Source of the DNA: CADEFX01 sp050260355
GTDB taxonomy: Bacteria > Pseudomonadota > Alphaproteobacteria > Rhizobiales > Hyphomicrobiaceae
DNA length: 13,990 bases
Assembly: GCA_050260355.1 (NCBI GenBank)
Contig: JBLNBZ010000086.1
Span: 1 to 13,990, forward strand
Direction: 5' to 3'
The notes under the pieces are model-generated. The model did no database searches. It saw only the letters and a program-made list of their open reading frames with translations, and was not told the DNA's origin. The position numbers were made by a program, and so were the translations under genes. Each line of letters starts with the position of its first letter. Within the stretch, counting starts at the first letter, position 1. Below, piece after piece: positions 1-7,901 of the stretch.

Positions 1-2
1 TC

Positions 3-1583
3 GTTGCGGGCGATGAAATTGACGGCGATCCCATCCCCAAGAAGACCGTCCGCACGGCTCCCGATCCAAGCTCGCAGGACATGCTCGCGTTCCCGGCCGC
101 GATTGCCGCGGTCGCCGCCGCGGTCGGCGTCGGCTCTCTGATCAAGCCGACATTCGGCATCGAGAATGTCGACCTCGTGTTCCTGACCGCGACCGTCGCC
201 ATCGCCATCCGCTTCGGGTTGCTGCCGTCCCTGGTCACAAGCGCCCTGTCGGCGCTCGCCTACAACTTCTTTTTCCTCCCGCCGCTCTACACCCTCTCCA
301 TTGGCGACCCGACGCATATCGCGGCGTTCGCGTTTTTTGCACTGGTGGCGGTTCTCGTCTCCAATCTCGCCGCACGTGCGCGCGCCCATGCGCTTGCCGC
401 CTTTGCCCGTGTGCGCACGACCGAGTCTCTCTATGCCTTCAGCCGCAAGCTCGCCGGCGCCGGCACGCTCGATGATGTCCTGTGGGCCTCGGGCTATCAG
501 ATGGCGGCCATGCTCAAAGTGCGCGTCGTGCTCCTGCTGCCGGAGGGAAGCACGCTCTCCCTGCGATCGGGCTATCCGCCGGAGGATGCCCTCGATGCTT
601 CCGACCTTGCGGCTGCCGATTGGGCCTGGTCGCACAACCGGCCGGCCGGCCGCGGCGCCGACACGCTGCCCGGAGCCAAGCGGCTTTTCCTGCCGATGCG
701 CACCGGCCGGGGCACGATCGGCGTCGTTGGCATCGACAGCGACAAGCCTGGACCATTGCTCACGCGTGAGCAGCGCCGGCTGCTCGATGCGCTGATCGAC
801 CAGGCGGCGCTCGCCATCGAGCGGGTGCATCTGGTCGAGGAGGCCGACCGTGTCAAGCGCAGCATCGAAACCGACAAGCTGAGGGCCGCAATACTCACAT
901 CGCTCTCGCATGATTTGCGAACGCCGCTCTCGAGCATCATGGGCGCGGCCGGCGCGCTGCGCGATTTGTCCGACGCGCTGAGCAAGGATGACAAGGCCGA
1001 TCTGCTCGATACCATCGTCGAGGAGGCCGAGCGGCTCAATCGCTTCATCGCCAACCTCCTGCACATGACCAAGCTGGAGGCGGGCGCCGTGACACCCGAC
1101 ACGGCGCCGCATGTCCTGAGCGAGCTGATCGCGACGACGCTGACGCGCGCAGCCAAGATCATCGACAACCACAAGGTGGAGCTGGACCTCGCCGCCGATC
1201 TGCCCATGGTGAACGTCGACGGCATTCTCTTCGAGCAGGCGATGTTCAACCTGATCGACAATGCTTCGAAATACGCCCCCGCCGGCACCACCATCCGCAT
1301 CCAGGGCTGGCGGGAGGGCGACCTCGTCCGCCTGCAGGTGTTGGATGAGGGGCCCGGCATTCCGCCCGAGGCAACTGGGCGCGTGTTCGATCGCTTCTAC
1401 CGCGTGCACAAGGAGGACAGCGTGCGCGCCGGCACCGGCCTCGGACTTGCAGTCTCGCGCGGATTCATCGAGGCCATGCAGGGGCGCATCGTCGCCGGCA
1501 ATCGCTCCGACCGCTCGGGGGCTGTCTTTACGGTCACGCTGCCGGTTGCCGAGACGACTCGCGAGCTGGAGCCAGTCGCATGA
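3..1583 (+). CDS. kdpD: Sensor histidine kinase KdpD, C-terminal part (5' end outside window)
   Basis: This is the K+/turgor sensor kinase that phosphorylates KdpE to control the high-affinity KdpFABC potassium pump. The frame stays open from base 3 to the left edge, and the 26 residues before the ATG at 81 (containing VAGDEIDGD and KKTVRT) match the linker ahead of the membrane part of full-length KdpD. The ATG at 81 is therefore probably internal, and the N-terminal KdpD and USP-like domains are off the window. Counting from that ATG: four closely spaced membrane segments (DUF4118 type, about residues 5-100, with the typical YNFFFLPPLYTLSI stretch), a GAF-like domain (about 115-250), HisKA with phospho-acceptor His277 in SHDLRTPL, and a HATPase domain with N-box Asn394, G1 motif DEGPGIP (422-428) and G2 motif GTGLGLAVS (451-459). 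The catalytic motifs are intact. Its stop overlaps the kdpE start in ATGA. kdpFABC presumably lies upstream, which cannot be seen here. Confidence 0.95.
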   Translation, partial: VAGDEIDGDPIPKKTVRTAPDPSSQDMLAFPAAIAAVAAAVGVGSLIKPTFGIENVDLVFLTATVAIAIRFGLLPSLVTSALSALAYNFFFLPPLYTLSIGDPTHIAAFAFFALVAVLVSNLAARARAHALAAFARVRTTESLYAFSRKLAGAGTLDDVLWASGYQMAAMLKVRVVLLLPEGSTLSLRSGYPPEDALDASDLAAADWAWSHNRPAGRGADTLPGAKRLFLPMRTGRGTIGVVGIDSDKPGPLLTREQRRLLDALIDQAALAIERVHLVEEADRVKRSIETDKLRAAILTSLSHDLRTPLSSIMGAAGALRDLSDALSKDDKADLLDTIVEEAERLNRFIANLLHMTKLEAGAVTPDTAPHVLSELIATTLTRAAKIIDNHKVELDLAADLPMVNVDGILFEQAMFNLIDNASKYAPAGTTIRIQGWREGDLVRLQVLDEGPGIPPEATGRVFDRFYRVHKEDSVRAGTGLGLAVSRGFIEAMQGRIVAGNRSDRSGAVFTVTLPVAETTRELEPVA

Positions 1584-2269
1584 ACGCGCCTCCGCTCCGT
1601 CTGCTCGTCGTCGATGACGAGCCCGCCATCCGCAAGCTGTTGCGTGTGGGCCTCGCCACCCAGGGTCACCAGGTGCTGGAGGCCACCAACGCGCGAACCG
1701 CCCTGCAGCAGCTCGCAGCCAAGCCGGACCTCGTGATCCTCGACCTCGGGCTGCCCGATCTCGAGGGGCTCGATCTCCTGCGCCAGATCCGCGAGCGGGC
1801 CTCTGCCATTCCCATCGTCATATTGACCAGCCGTGACGATGAGGCGGCCAAGGTCCAGGCGCTCGACGCCGGCGCCGATGACTATGTCACCAAACCGTTC
1901 GGCATGAACGAGCTCCTGGCCCGCATACGCACGGCGCTGCGCCATCAACTGCAAGCGCAGGGTGAGAAGCCGGTCTTTCGCTCGGGCGATCTGACGGTCG
2001 ATCTGGTGCGCCGCATCGTCAAGATTGCCGACCGCGAGATCAAGCTGTCGCCGAAGGAGTACGATCTGTTGCGCATCCTGGTCCAGCACGCCGGCAAAGT
2101 CCTCACGCACAAGTTCCTGCTCGATCGACTGTGGGACTCGACCGCCGACACCCAGTATCTCCGCGTCTACGTCGGCCACTTGCGCCAGAAGATCGAGCAA
2201 GACCCGCAACGCCCGCAGTATCTGCTGACTGAGACCGGGGTCGGCTACCGTCTTCGAGCCCCTGATTGA
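1580..2269 (+). CDS. kdpE: DNA-binding response regulator KdpE (OmpR/PhoB family)
   Basis: This is the cytoplasmic partner of KdpD and activates kdp transcription when phosphorylated. The 229-residue protein has the usual family length. The receiver domain (about 5-120) shows the acidic pair Asp12-Asp13, phospho-acceptor Asp55 in VILDLGLPD, Thr83 and Lys105 in DDYVTKPF. The winged-helix DNA-binding domain (about 130-226) carries the typical LSPKEYDLL, HLRQKIE and TETGVGYRL stretches. The start codon lies inside the kdpD stop (ATGA, 4-base overlap), so translation is probably coupled. Gene order fixes the assignment to Kdp rather than to another OmpR-type system. Nothing is abnormal in the sequence. 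Confidence 0.96.
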   Translation: MNAPPLRLLVVDDEPAIRKLLRVGLATQGHQVLEATNARTALQQLAAKPDLVILDLGLPDLEGLDLLRQIRERASAIPIVILTSRDDEAAKVQALDAGADDYVTKPFGMNELLARIRTALRHQLQAQGEKPVFRSGDLTVDLVRRIVKIADREIKLSPKEYDLLRILVQHAGKVLTHKFLLDRLWDSTADTQYLRVYVGHLRQKIEQDPQRPQYLLTETGVGYRLRAPD

Positions 2270-2279
2270 CAGCATTCCC

Positions 2280-2762
2280 ATGGACACCCACGCGCTTCTA
2301 ACTCCGGCCAACGTGAGCACCAGTCTGGCGGCACGCGACAAGGCAGGCCTGCTTCGAGAGCTGGCGCTGCGCGCGGCCTCGAGCCTGTCGCTCTCCGGCG
2401 ACAGGATCTTCTCGCAGATCATGAAGCGGGAGGATCTCGGCACGACCGGCGTCGGGGATGGCGTGGCGATCCCGCATGTACGCCTCGCGGAGGTCGAGCA
2501 GCCGGTCGGCTTTTTGGCGCGGCTCGACGATCCGATCAATTTCGACGCCGTGGACGGCCGCCCGGTCGACCTGGTGTTTCTCCTGCTGCTGCCGGGCGCG
2601 CCGACAGGCGGACAACTTGCCGCGCTGGCAAGTGTCGCGCGGGCGCTTCGAGATCCCGAGCGGGTCGCCCGGGCGCGTGCCGCGGCGGACGCCCAGGGCG
2701 TCTATCTCGCAATGACGAGTACTCCATCCGCCGGACAGCAGCCTGCGAATCAGCCGGAATGA
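2280..2762 (+). CDS. PTS EIIA domain protein, nitrogen-PTS (PtsN) like
   Basis: This is a 160-residue stand-alone EIIA domain of the fructose/mannitol/Ntr class. It is phosphorylated on a histidine and acts as a regulator rather than in sugar uptake. The active-site signature is clear: GVGDGVAIPHVR with phospho-His at residue 66, preceded by IMKREDLGTTG and followed by DAVDGRPVDLVFLLLLP. The C-terminal tail (about 145-160) is polar and probably disordered. The gene begins 10 bases after the kdpE stop without a strong Shine-Dalgarno sequence, so it probably belongs to the kdp transcript. In Escherichia coli and in Rhizobium, unphosphorylated PtsN is known to bind KdpD and stimulate Kdp expression. 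A role for this copy as a dedicated KdpD modulator is inference from position. I leave the symbol empty because the genome probably has a separate ptsN near rpoN. Confidence 0.88.
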   Translation: MDTHALLTPANVSTSLAARDKAGLLRELALRAASSLSLSGDRIFSQIMKREDLGTTGVGDGVAIPHVRLAEVEQPVGFLARLDDPINFDAVDGRPVDLVFLLLLPGAPTGGQLAALASVARALRDPERVARARAAADAQGVYLAMTSTPSAGQQPANQPE

Positions 2763-2877
2763 GCGGCGCGCAAGAGGCGTTCCCGCATCGCTTCGGGAAA
2801 TGCCAGCGGCGGCGCGGGCGCGGCTCGTGCGGGCGCGCTATAAGACCATCATGAGCAGCCGATTCTATGGGGAGGGC

Positions 2878-3570
2878 ATGCACCCGACCGTGCGTTGTTG
2901 CGCCATAGGCCTCGCAATCCTCGGCTTAGGGGCAACCGATGCGCTCGCCGCAGGCGGGGCCTTCGTGGTTGACGATGCGGTGATTGCTGCCCCCGGCCAC
3001 TGCCAGGTCGAATCGTGGGTGTCGTCCGCCGACAACGGCCAGTTCGTTGCCGTCAGCCAGCCGTCCTGCGTTGCTGAGCTCGGACTCCCCGTCGAGCTCA
3101 AGGCCTCATTTCAAGGCAGGCGCGAGGATGGCGAGTGGACGGCGGTGACAGGGGTCCAGGCCAAGACCGTGCTCATTCCGGTCGAGCCGCACAAGATCGG
3201 CCTCGGCCTGGTCGGCGGCACGGCGTTCGACGTCACGAACGGAGAATCCACGCTCACGTTCATCAACGTTCCCGTGACCATCGAGCTTCATGATCAGTTG
3301 CACATCAATCTGAACGCCGGCTGGGCCTTTGACGCGGTGGAATCCGAGCACCATTTCATTTGGGGCGGCTCATTCGAGTGGGAGTTCGCCACTCAGTTCA
3401 CGGCGATCGCCGAGATTTTCGGCGAGACCGGACCGCAAGATGCGCCCCGGGTTCAAGCGGGCTTGCGCTATCAGCCCGTCAAGAACATCGACCTGGATCT
3501 GATCTATGGTCACAACATCAATGGCGAGAACGCGAATTGGATCACAGCGGGCTTGACCGTGCGATACTGA
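2878..3570 (+). CDS. Exported protein, probable outer-membrane beta-barrel, function unknown
   Basis: The 230-residue product has an N-terminal signal peptide: short n-region, hydrophobic core AIGLAILGLG, and likely cleavage after ALA near residue 24. The mature part alternates polar and hydrophobic residues in repeated short strands and ends in aromatic-rich segments, the last being LTVRY with a terminal Tyr, as in outer-membrane barrels. Two mature cysteines (in GHCQVES and PSCVAEL) could form a disulfide. I do not recognise a named family. Start choice is uncertain: the ATG at 2878 has GGAGG only 2 bases upstream, which is unusually close, while an in-frame ATG at 2851 would add nine residues but has no visible ribosome site. 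The gene stands between the Kdp block and an ABC importer, 253 bases ahead of the latter. A link to the importer is only suggested by position. Confidence 0.7.
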   Translation: MHPTVRCCAIGLAILGLGATDALAAGGAFVVDDAVIAAPGHCQVESWVSSADNGQFVAVSQPSCVAELGLPVELKASFQGRREDGEWTAVTGVQAKTVLIPVEPHKIGLGLVGGTAFDVTNGESTLTFINVPVTIELHDQLHINLNAGWAFDAVESEHHFIWGGSFEWEFATQFTAIAEIFGETGPQDAPRVQAGLRYQPVKNIDLDLIYGHNINGENANWITAGLTVRY

Positions 3571-3666
3571 TACCCAGTCCCGCCGGCCTGCGACGCTTGG
3601 ACCGAGGATACGGCGAACGCTGGTCGGTGTTGACAAGACGTTTGCAGCGGGAGCAGAAGTCTTCCG

Positions 3667-3686
3667 CGCGCGGGGCCGCCCGCGCG
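3667..3686 (+). terminator. GC-rich hairpin after the outer-membrane protein gene
   Basis: A perfect 8-base-pair stem CGCGCGGG/CCCGCGCG with a 4-base GCCG loop lies about 97 bases after the upstream stop. It is followed by AATCTT rather than a proper T-run, so it may be a weak intrinsic terminator, a 3'-end stabiliser, or simply a structured spacer. The rest of the 253-base gap (3571-3823) holds no gene I can support. It does contain a second inverted repeat at its right end, listed separately. Confidence 0.35.
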
Positions 3687-3784
3687 AATCTTCAACGGCA
3701 GGACAGGTGACAATGCCAGGCGACAGTACAAGTCAGCCGTCCAAGCCGTCGTCGGTGATCATGGCCTGATCGTCCCTTCGTGAC

Positions 3785-3822
3785 GCTCACCCCACGCCCC
3801 GGCGGCGCCCCACGAGGTGAGC
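3785..3822 (+). promoter_or_regulatory. Inverted repeat covering the ribosome-binding site of the ABC permease gene
   Basis: GCTCACC (3785-3791) is the exact reverse complement of GGTGAGC (3816-3822). The right arm contains most of the Shine-Dalgarno sequence GAGGTG that sits 4 bases before the ATG at 3824. The 24-base loop is GC-rich and can form further short pairs. If the stem forms in the mRNA it would hide the ribosome site. This is a sequence observation; a regulatory role is inference. Confidence 0.35.
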
Positions 3823-3823
3823 C

Positions 3824-5575
3824 ATGATCTTCCCTGTGCGCAGCGACCTTCGTGCTGCCTCGGTCTCGGTGAGTGCGAAACGAGCCTGGCCGAACCGCTA
3901 TGATGCCGCGGTCTTCGCCCTGCTTGCGGCTGCTCTGATCCTGCTCGCGCGGGCCGGCCACGACATGAGCCTGCCGCTCGCGCAGCTCGACGCGCATCCC
4001 GTCTCCCTCGATCCGGCGAACCTGCCCCTCTACGCGCTGCGCTCGACGCTGCGCATGTTTGCCGCAATCCTGGCGTCGCTGCTTTTCGCCTTCGCTTTCG
4101 GTGCGCTCGCGGCCAAGAGCCGCAAAGCCGCGCTCGTCATCATCCCTGCGCTCGACATCCTGCAGTCGGTGCCCGTGCTGGGCTTCCTGACCTTCACCGT
4201 CGTCTTCTTCATGGGCCTGTTTCCCGGCAGTCAGCTCGGTGCGGAGCTCGCCGCCATCTTCGCCATCTTCACGAGCCAGGCCTGGAACATGGCCTTCTCG
4301 TTCTATCAGTCGCTCGTAACCGTGCCGCTCGACCTGGACGAGGCTTGCCGCCATTTCAAAGTCTCGCCTTGGCTCAGGTTCTGGCGCCTCGAGGTGCCCT
4401 TCGCCACGCCGGGGCTGGTGTGGAACACGATGATGTCGATGTCGGGGGGCTGGTTCTTCGTGGTCGCCTCCGAGGCCATCACGGTCGGCGACACCCGCCT
4501 TCTGCTGCCCGGCATCGGCTCCTACATCGCGCTCGCCGTCGAGCAGCGCAATCTTGGTGCGGTGGGCGCTGCCGTGGCGGCCATGGCGATGGTCATCCTG
4601 CTTTATGATCAGCTCGTCTTTCGCCCGATCGTCGCGTGGGCCGACAGGTTCCGCTTCGAGGCCACCGCGGCGCAGGTGCGCCCGAGATCATGGGTCTACG
4701 ATATCGTGCGCCGCGCCCAGTTCTTGCGGCAGGTGGTTGCTGCCGCAAGCCGCGGCATCGACCCGTTGCTGCAGCTTGCCGCGCGCCGGCCGCGCTCGCG
4801 CAGGACGGTGCCATCCGATGCCCGGCTCGGCGCGGCCGGCGACCGCGTGTGGCTCGCCCTCGTTCTCATGGCAACCGCTTGGAGTGTGTGGACCATCATC
4901 GCCTACATCCGCGCCACGCTCGGCATGGCGGACCTGCTCGAGGCGGGCTGGTGCGGCCTCCTGACGTTGACCCGCGTCGCCGTCCTGATCGCCGCAGCGA
5001 GCCTGATCTGGGTGCCGATCGGCGTCTGGATAGGCCTCAGGCCCCGCGTCGCCCAATGGGTTCAGCCGCTTGCACAGTTCCTGGCCGCGTTTCCGGCCAA
5101 CGTGCTGTTTCCCTTCGCTGTGATCGGCATCGTCCGCTGGAAGCTCGATCCTGACATCTGGCTCTCGCCGCTGATGGTGCTCGGCACGCAGTGGTACATC
5201 CTGTTCAATGTCATCGCCGGCGCCAGCGTCTTCCCGACGGACCTTCGCGAGGTCGCCACCGTCTACAGATTGCGCTCCTGGCAGTGGTGGCGCCGGGTGA
5301 TCCTGCCGGGCATCTTCCCCTACTACGTCACCGGCGCGCTTACGGCCTCCGGCGGATCCTGGAACGCGAGCATCGTCGCTGAGGTCGCGAGCTGGGGCAA
5401 CACCAGGCTCGAAGCGACAGGCCTCGGCGCCTACATCGCCAGGGCGACCGAGGCCGGCGACTTCCATCGGGTCGTGCTCGGCATTGCCGTCATGTCCTTC
5501 TTCGTTGTCGTGTTCAATCGCCTGCTGTGGCGGCGTCTTTATGCGCAGGCCGAGCACCGGCTGCGTCTCGGCTAG
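3824..5575 (+). CDS. ABC importer permease, NitT/TauT type, two permease domains fused
   Basis: This inner-membrane protein of 583 residues is about twice the usual permease length because two BPD_transp_1 domains are joined in one chain. The first half (about 25-275) has its cytoplasmic EAA-type coupling loop at 173-192 (EACRHFKVSPWLRFWRLEVP). The second half (about 340-575) has the equivalent loop at 475-500, beginning REVATVYRLR. A basic linker (about 280-335) joins them. The fusion should supply both membrane halves needed with one ATPase dimer. Family resemblance is to nitrate/sulfonate/taurine/bicarbonate importers, but the substrate cannot be read from sequence. The start is supported by GAGGTG 4 bases upstream. 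The ATPase gene follows after 11 bases, so they are cotranscribed. No periplasmic binding protein is found in the window. Confidence 0.9.
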   Translation: MIFPVRSDLRAASVSVSAKRAWPNRYDAAVFALLAAALILLARAGHDMSLPLAQLDAHPVSLDPANLPLYALRSTLRMFAAILASLLFAFAFGALAAKSRKAALVIIPALDILQSVPVLGFLTFTVVFFMGLFPGSQLGAELAAIFAIFTSQAWNMAFSFYQSLVTVPLDLDEACRHFKVSPWLRFWRLEVPFATPGLVWNTMMSMSGGWFFVVASEAITVGDTRLLLPGIGSYIALAVEQRNLGAVGAAVAAMAMVILLYDQLVFRPIVAWADRFRFEATAAQVRPRSWVYDIVRRAQFLRQVVAAASRGIDPLLQLAARRPRSRRTVPSDARLGAAGDRVWLALVLMATAWSVWTIIAYIRATLGMADLLEAGWCGLLTLTRVAVLIAAASLIWVPIGVWIGLRPRVAQWVQPLAQFLAAFPANVLFPFAVIGIVRWKLDPDIWLSPLMVLGTQWYILFNVIAGASVFPTDLREVATVYRLRSWQWWRRVILPGIFPYYVTGALTASGGSWNASIVAEVASWGNTRLEATGLGAYIARATEAGDFHRVVLGIAVMSFFVVVFNRLLWRRLYAQAEHRLRLG

Positions 5576-5586
5576 GAGTCGAACCC

Positions 5587-6891
5587 ATGGCCCTGTTGGC
5601 ACCCCGCCCCGAGACCGGCACGCTGGCAACGGTCGAGCACGTCCGGCACGTGTATGATCGCGGCGTCGTTCTGGACGATGTCAGCTTCGAGCTTCGGGAA
5701 GGCGAGATCGTCGGCCTGCTCGGCCGCTCCGGGTGCGGCAAGTCCACGCTGCTCCGCATCATCGCCGGCCTGGTCCCGGCGACGAGCGGTCGCGTCACAA
5801 CCGATGGCAAGCCGGTGCATGGCCCCGCCGACGGCGTCGGCATGGTGTTTCAGAGCTTTGCGCTCTTTCCTTGGCTCAGTGTCCTCGAGAATGTCGAGCT
5901 CGGCCTCGAAGCGAAGGGGATTCCACGCGACGAGCGCCGGCGGCGTGCACTCGCCGCCATCGACCTGATCGGTCTCGACGGCTTCGAGAGCGCCTATCCG
6001 AAGGAGCTGTCGGGCGGCATGCGCCAGCGCATCGGCCTTGCTCGCGCGCTCGTGGTGGAGCCGAACATCCTGCTGATGGACGAGCCGTTCTCAGCTCTCG
6101 ATGTTCTGACCGCCGACACACTGCGCACGGACCTGCTCGACTTGTGGCTGGAGGGCCGCATGCCGACGCGCTCGATCCTGCTCGTGACGCACAACATCGA
6201 GGAGGCCGTGTTTCTGTGCGACCGCCTGCTCCTGCTGTCGTCGAACCCGGCCCGCATTGTCGATGAGATCGCGATCGACCTGCCGCATCCGCGCAGCCGC
6301 GTGGATGGGGAGTTCCGGGCGCTCGTCGATGACGTCTACACGCGGATGACCGCGCCGGGGACACGCCAGGCGACCAAGGATAACATGTTCCGCGGCATCG
6401 GCACGGCCATGGCTCTGCCGCGTGTCTCCTCGAACCTGTTGGCCGGCCTGATGGAGACGCTGGCAGCGCCGCCCTTCAACGGTCGCGTCGATCTGCCTGC
6501 CCTTGCCGCGCGGCTTCACATGGAGGTCGACGAGCTCTTTCCGATCGCGGAGGTGCTCCACCTTTTGCGCTTTGCAGAGCTCTCGGCCGGCGACCTGAGC
6601 CTGACCAAAGCCGGCTGGCGCTTTGCCCAGGCCGGCATGGACGTGCGCAAGACCCTGTTCGCGCAGCATCTGGCCGCCTACGTCCCGCTCGCCGCCCACA
6701 TCCGCCACGTCCTCGATGAGCGGCCGAGCCATCGCGCACCCATGCTGCGCTTCAAGGATGAGCTCGAGGATCACATGTCGGAGGCGGAAGCCGACGAGAC
6801 GCTGCGCGCCGTCATCGGCTGGGCCCGGTTTGGCGAGCTGTTCGCCTACGACGAGCAGGCGCAGATGCTCAGCCTCGATGATCCGAGCTGA
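5587..6891 (+). CDS. ABC importer ATP-binding protein with C-terminal AAA-associated domain
   Basis: This cytoplasmic ATPase drives the preceding permease. Its 434 residues exceed the usual 260 or so for NitT/TauT ATPases. The nucleotide-binding domain (about 12-235) is complete: Walker A GRSGCGKST (46-54), Q-loop Gln89, signature LSGGM (141-145), Walker B ILLMDEP (161-167, Asp165 and Glu166) and H-loop His202. Residues about 275-410 form an extra helical domain resembling the AAA-associated C-terminal domain (PF09821 type) known from a subset of these ATPases. Its role is unclear and may be regulatory. The ATG at 5587 is chosen because AGGAG, overlapping the permease stop, lies 8 bases upstream; earlier in-frame starts lie inside the permease gene. 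The stop is only 22 bases from the convergent oxidoreductase stop, with no clear terminator between. Confidence 0.92.
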   Translation: MALLAPRPETGTLATVEHVRHVYDRGVVLDDVSFELREGEIVGLLGRSGCGKSTLLRIIAGLVPATSGRVTTDGKPVHGPADGVGMVFQSFALFPWLSVLENVELGLEAKGIPRDERRRRALAAIDLIGLDGFESAYPKELSGGMRQRIGLARALVVEPNILLMDEPFSALDVLTADTLRTDLLDLWLEGRMPTRSILLVTHNIEEAVFLCDRLLLLSSNPARIVDEIAIDLPHPRSRVDGEFRALVDDVYTRMTAPGTRQATKDNMFRGIGTAMALPRVSSNLLAGLMETLAAPPFNGRVDLPALAARLHMEVDELFPIAEVLHLLRFAELSAGDLSLTKAGWRFAQAGMDVRKTLFAQHLAAYVPLAAHIRHVLDERPSHRAPMLRFKDELEDHMSEAEADETLRAVIGWARFGELFAYDEQAQMLSLDDPS

Positions 6892-6913
6892 CTGCGCTGC
6901 TCGCCGCGCCGCG

Positions 6914-7870
6914 TCAGGCCCGCTTCGGATCGCCCTTGTAAGGTGGATCGCGCTCGAGTGCCTCCGCGATGCGCTTGGGATCGACCTCGATCTTCACACC
7001 GGCGCGCTCGATCTGCAGCAGCATCGGCGAGCGCGAGTCGCGATTGTCCCAGCCCCGGTTGAGAGCCTCCGTCATGTCGGCAAGTGCCATATTGGCGAGC
7101 CGCATCGGCACGCCGAGCTCGCGTCCGAGCTGCGTGGCGAGGAACATGTCCTTGTGCGCCAGGCGCAGTGCGAACGCCGGCGGCTCGTACTTGTTGGGCA
7201 GGAACTGGTCGATGAGACCGTCGAAGGTGCGCCTGCGCCCGCCTGCGCCAGCACGCACCGCCTCCCACAGCGCCAGCGGCTCCACTCCGCCCTTGACGCC
7301 CATGGTGAACACCTCGGCAAGGGCCGCCTGCACCGCGTAGCCCGCGCAGTTGTGCACGAGCTTGGCGACCGACCCCGCGCCGATCGCACCGATGTAGCGC
7401 GCCTGGTCGCCGATGGCGTCGAGCACCGCCTTGTGCTTGTCGAACTGGGCCTTGTCGCCGCCGACCCAGATCGCCAGCTTGCCGGATCTGGCGCCAGACG
7501 GCCCGCCGCTCACTGGTGCATCGAGCATGTGCAAGCCCTTCTCGGCGTAGATGCCGTGGATCTTGCGCACCAGCGTCGGCGAGTTCGTGGAGAGATCGAA
7601 GTAGGCGCTGCCCTGCTTCATGCCTGCCAGCAGGCCGGCCTCTCCGAGAGCGACGGCCTCCACCTCCGGCGGTCCAGGCAGCGACGTGAAGACGACGTCC
7701 GCCGCTTTCGCGACGGCGATGGGACTGTCGGCCCAGGTCGCACCTGCCGCTATATGCTTGTCCGCCGCTGCCCGCCGCGTGTCGTGCACGACGAGCTTGT
7801 AGCCCGCCTTCTGCAGGTTGGCGGCCATGCTGGCACCCATGGTGCCGAGCCCGATGAATCCGACTTGCAT
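6914..7870 (-). CDS. NAD(P)-dependent oxidoreductase, 3-hydroxyisobutyrate dehydrogenase family
   Basis: This is a 318-residue beta-hydroxyacid dehydrogenase that should oxidise a 3-hydroxyacid or reduce a tartronate-semialdehyde-like compound with NAD(P). The N-terminal Rossmann motif is GFIGLGTMG (4-12). The substrate signature DAPVSGG is at 117-123. The catalytic lysine is Lys170 in GSVAKLVHN, with the conserved Asn174, and a second conserved lysine is Lys240 in LAHKD. An unusual charged tail (about 290-318) follows the usual fold. The start at 7870 is supported by GAGGAG about 8 bases upstream; longer in-frame starts would run into the preceding gene. It is the last gene of the minus-strand group, 31 bases after the CMD-like gene, so cotranscription is likely. 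Exact substrate is unknown; 3-hydroxyisobutyrate, tartronate semialdehyde and threonate are all possible within the family. Confidence 0.9.
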   Translation of the reverse strand: MQVGFIGLGTMGASMAANLQKAGYKLVVHDTRRAAADKHIAAGATWADSPIAVAKAADVVFTSLPGPPEVEAVALGEAGLLAGMKQGSAYFDLSTNSPTLVRKIHGIYAEKGLHMLDAPVSGGPSGARSGKLAIWVGGDKAQFDKHKAVLDAIGDQARYIGAIGAGSVAKLVHNCAGYAVQAALAEVFTMGVKGGVEPLALWEAVRAGAGGRRRTFDGLIDQFLPNKYEPPAFALRLAHKDMFLATQLGRELGVPMRLANMALADMTEALNRGWDNRDSRSPMLLQIERAGVKIEVDPKRIAEALERDPPYKGDPKRA

Positions 7871-7901
7871 GTCTCGACTCCTCGCGTGCGTTCTGCCTGA
7901 C

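Noticed and set aside
572..1360. Antisense open frame of 262 codons opposite kdpD
   Set aside because: Ser/Arg-rich product with no motif; the opposite strand is a clear kinase with all catalytic boxes.
3630..3635. TTGACA as a -35 promoter element before the ABC genes
   Set aside because: No acceptable -10 hexamer lies 16-18 bases downstream, and the GC-rich hairpin follows at once.
4688..5629. Antisense open frame of 313 codons opposite the ABC permease
   Set aside because: Product is low-complexity and charged, with no ribosome site; the sense strand encodes a coherent membrane protein.
6623..7900. Plus-strand open frame of 425 codons across the oxidoreductase gene
   Set aside because: It overlaps the ATPase 3' end and lies opposite a gene with intact Rossmann and catalytic motifs; its own product has no recognisable domain.
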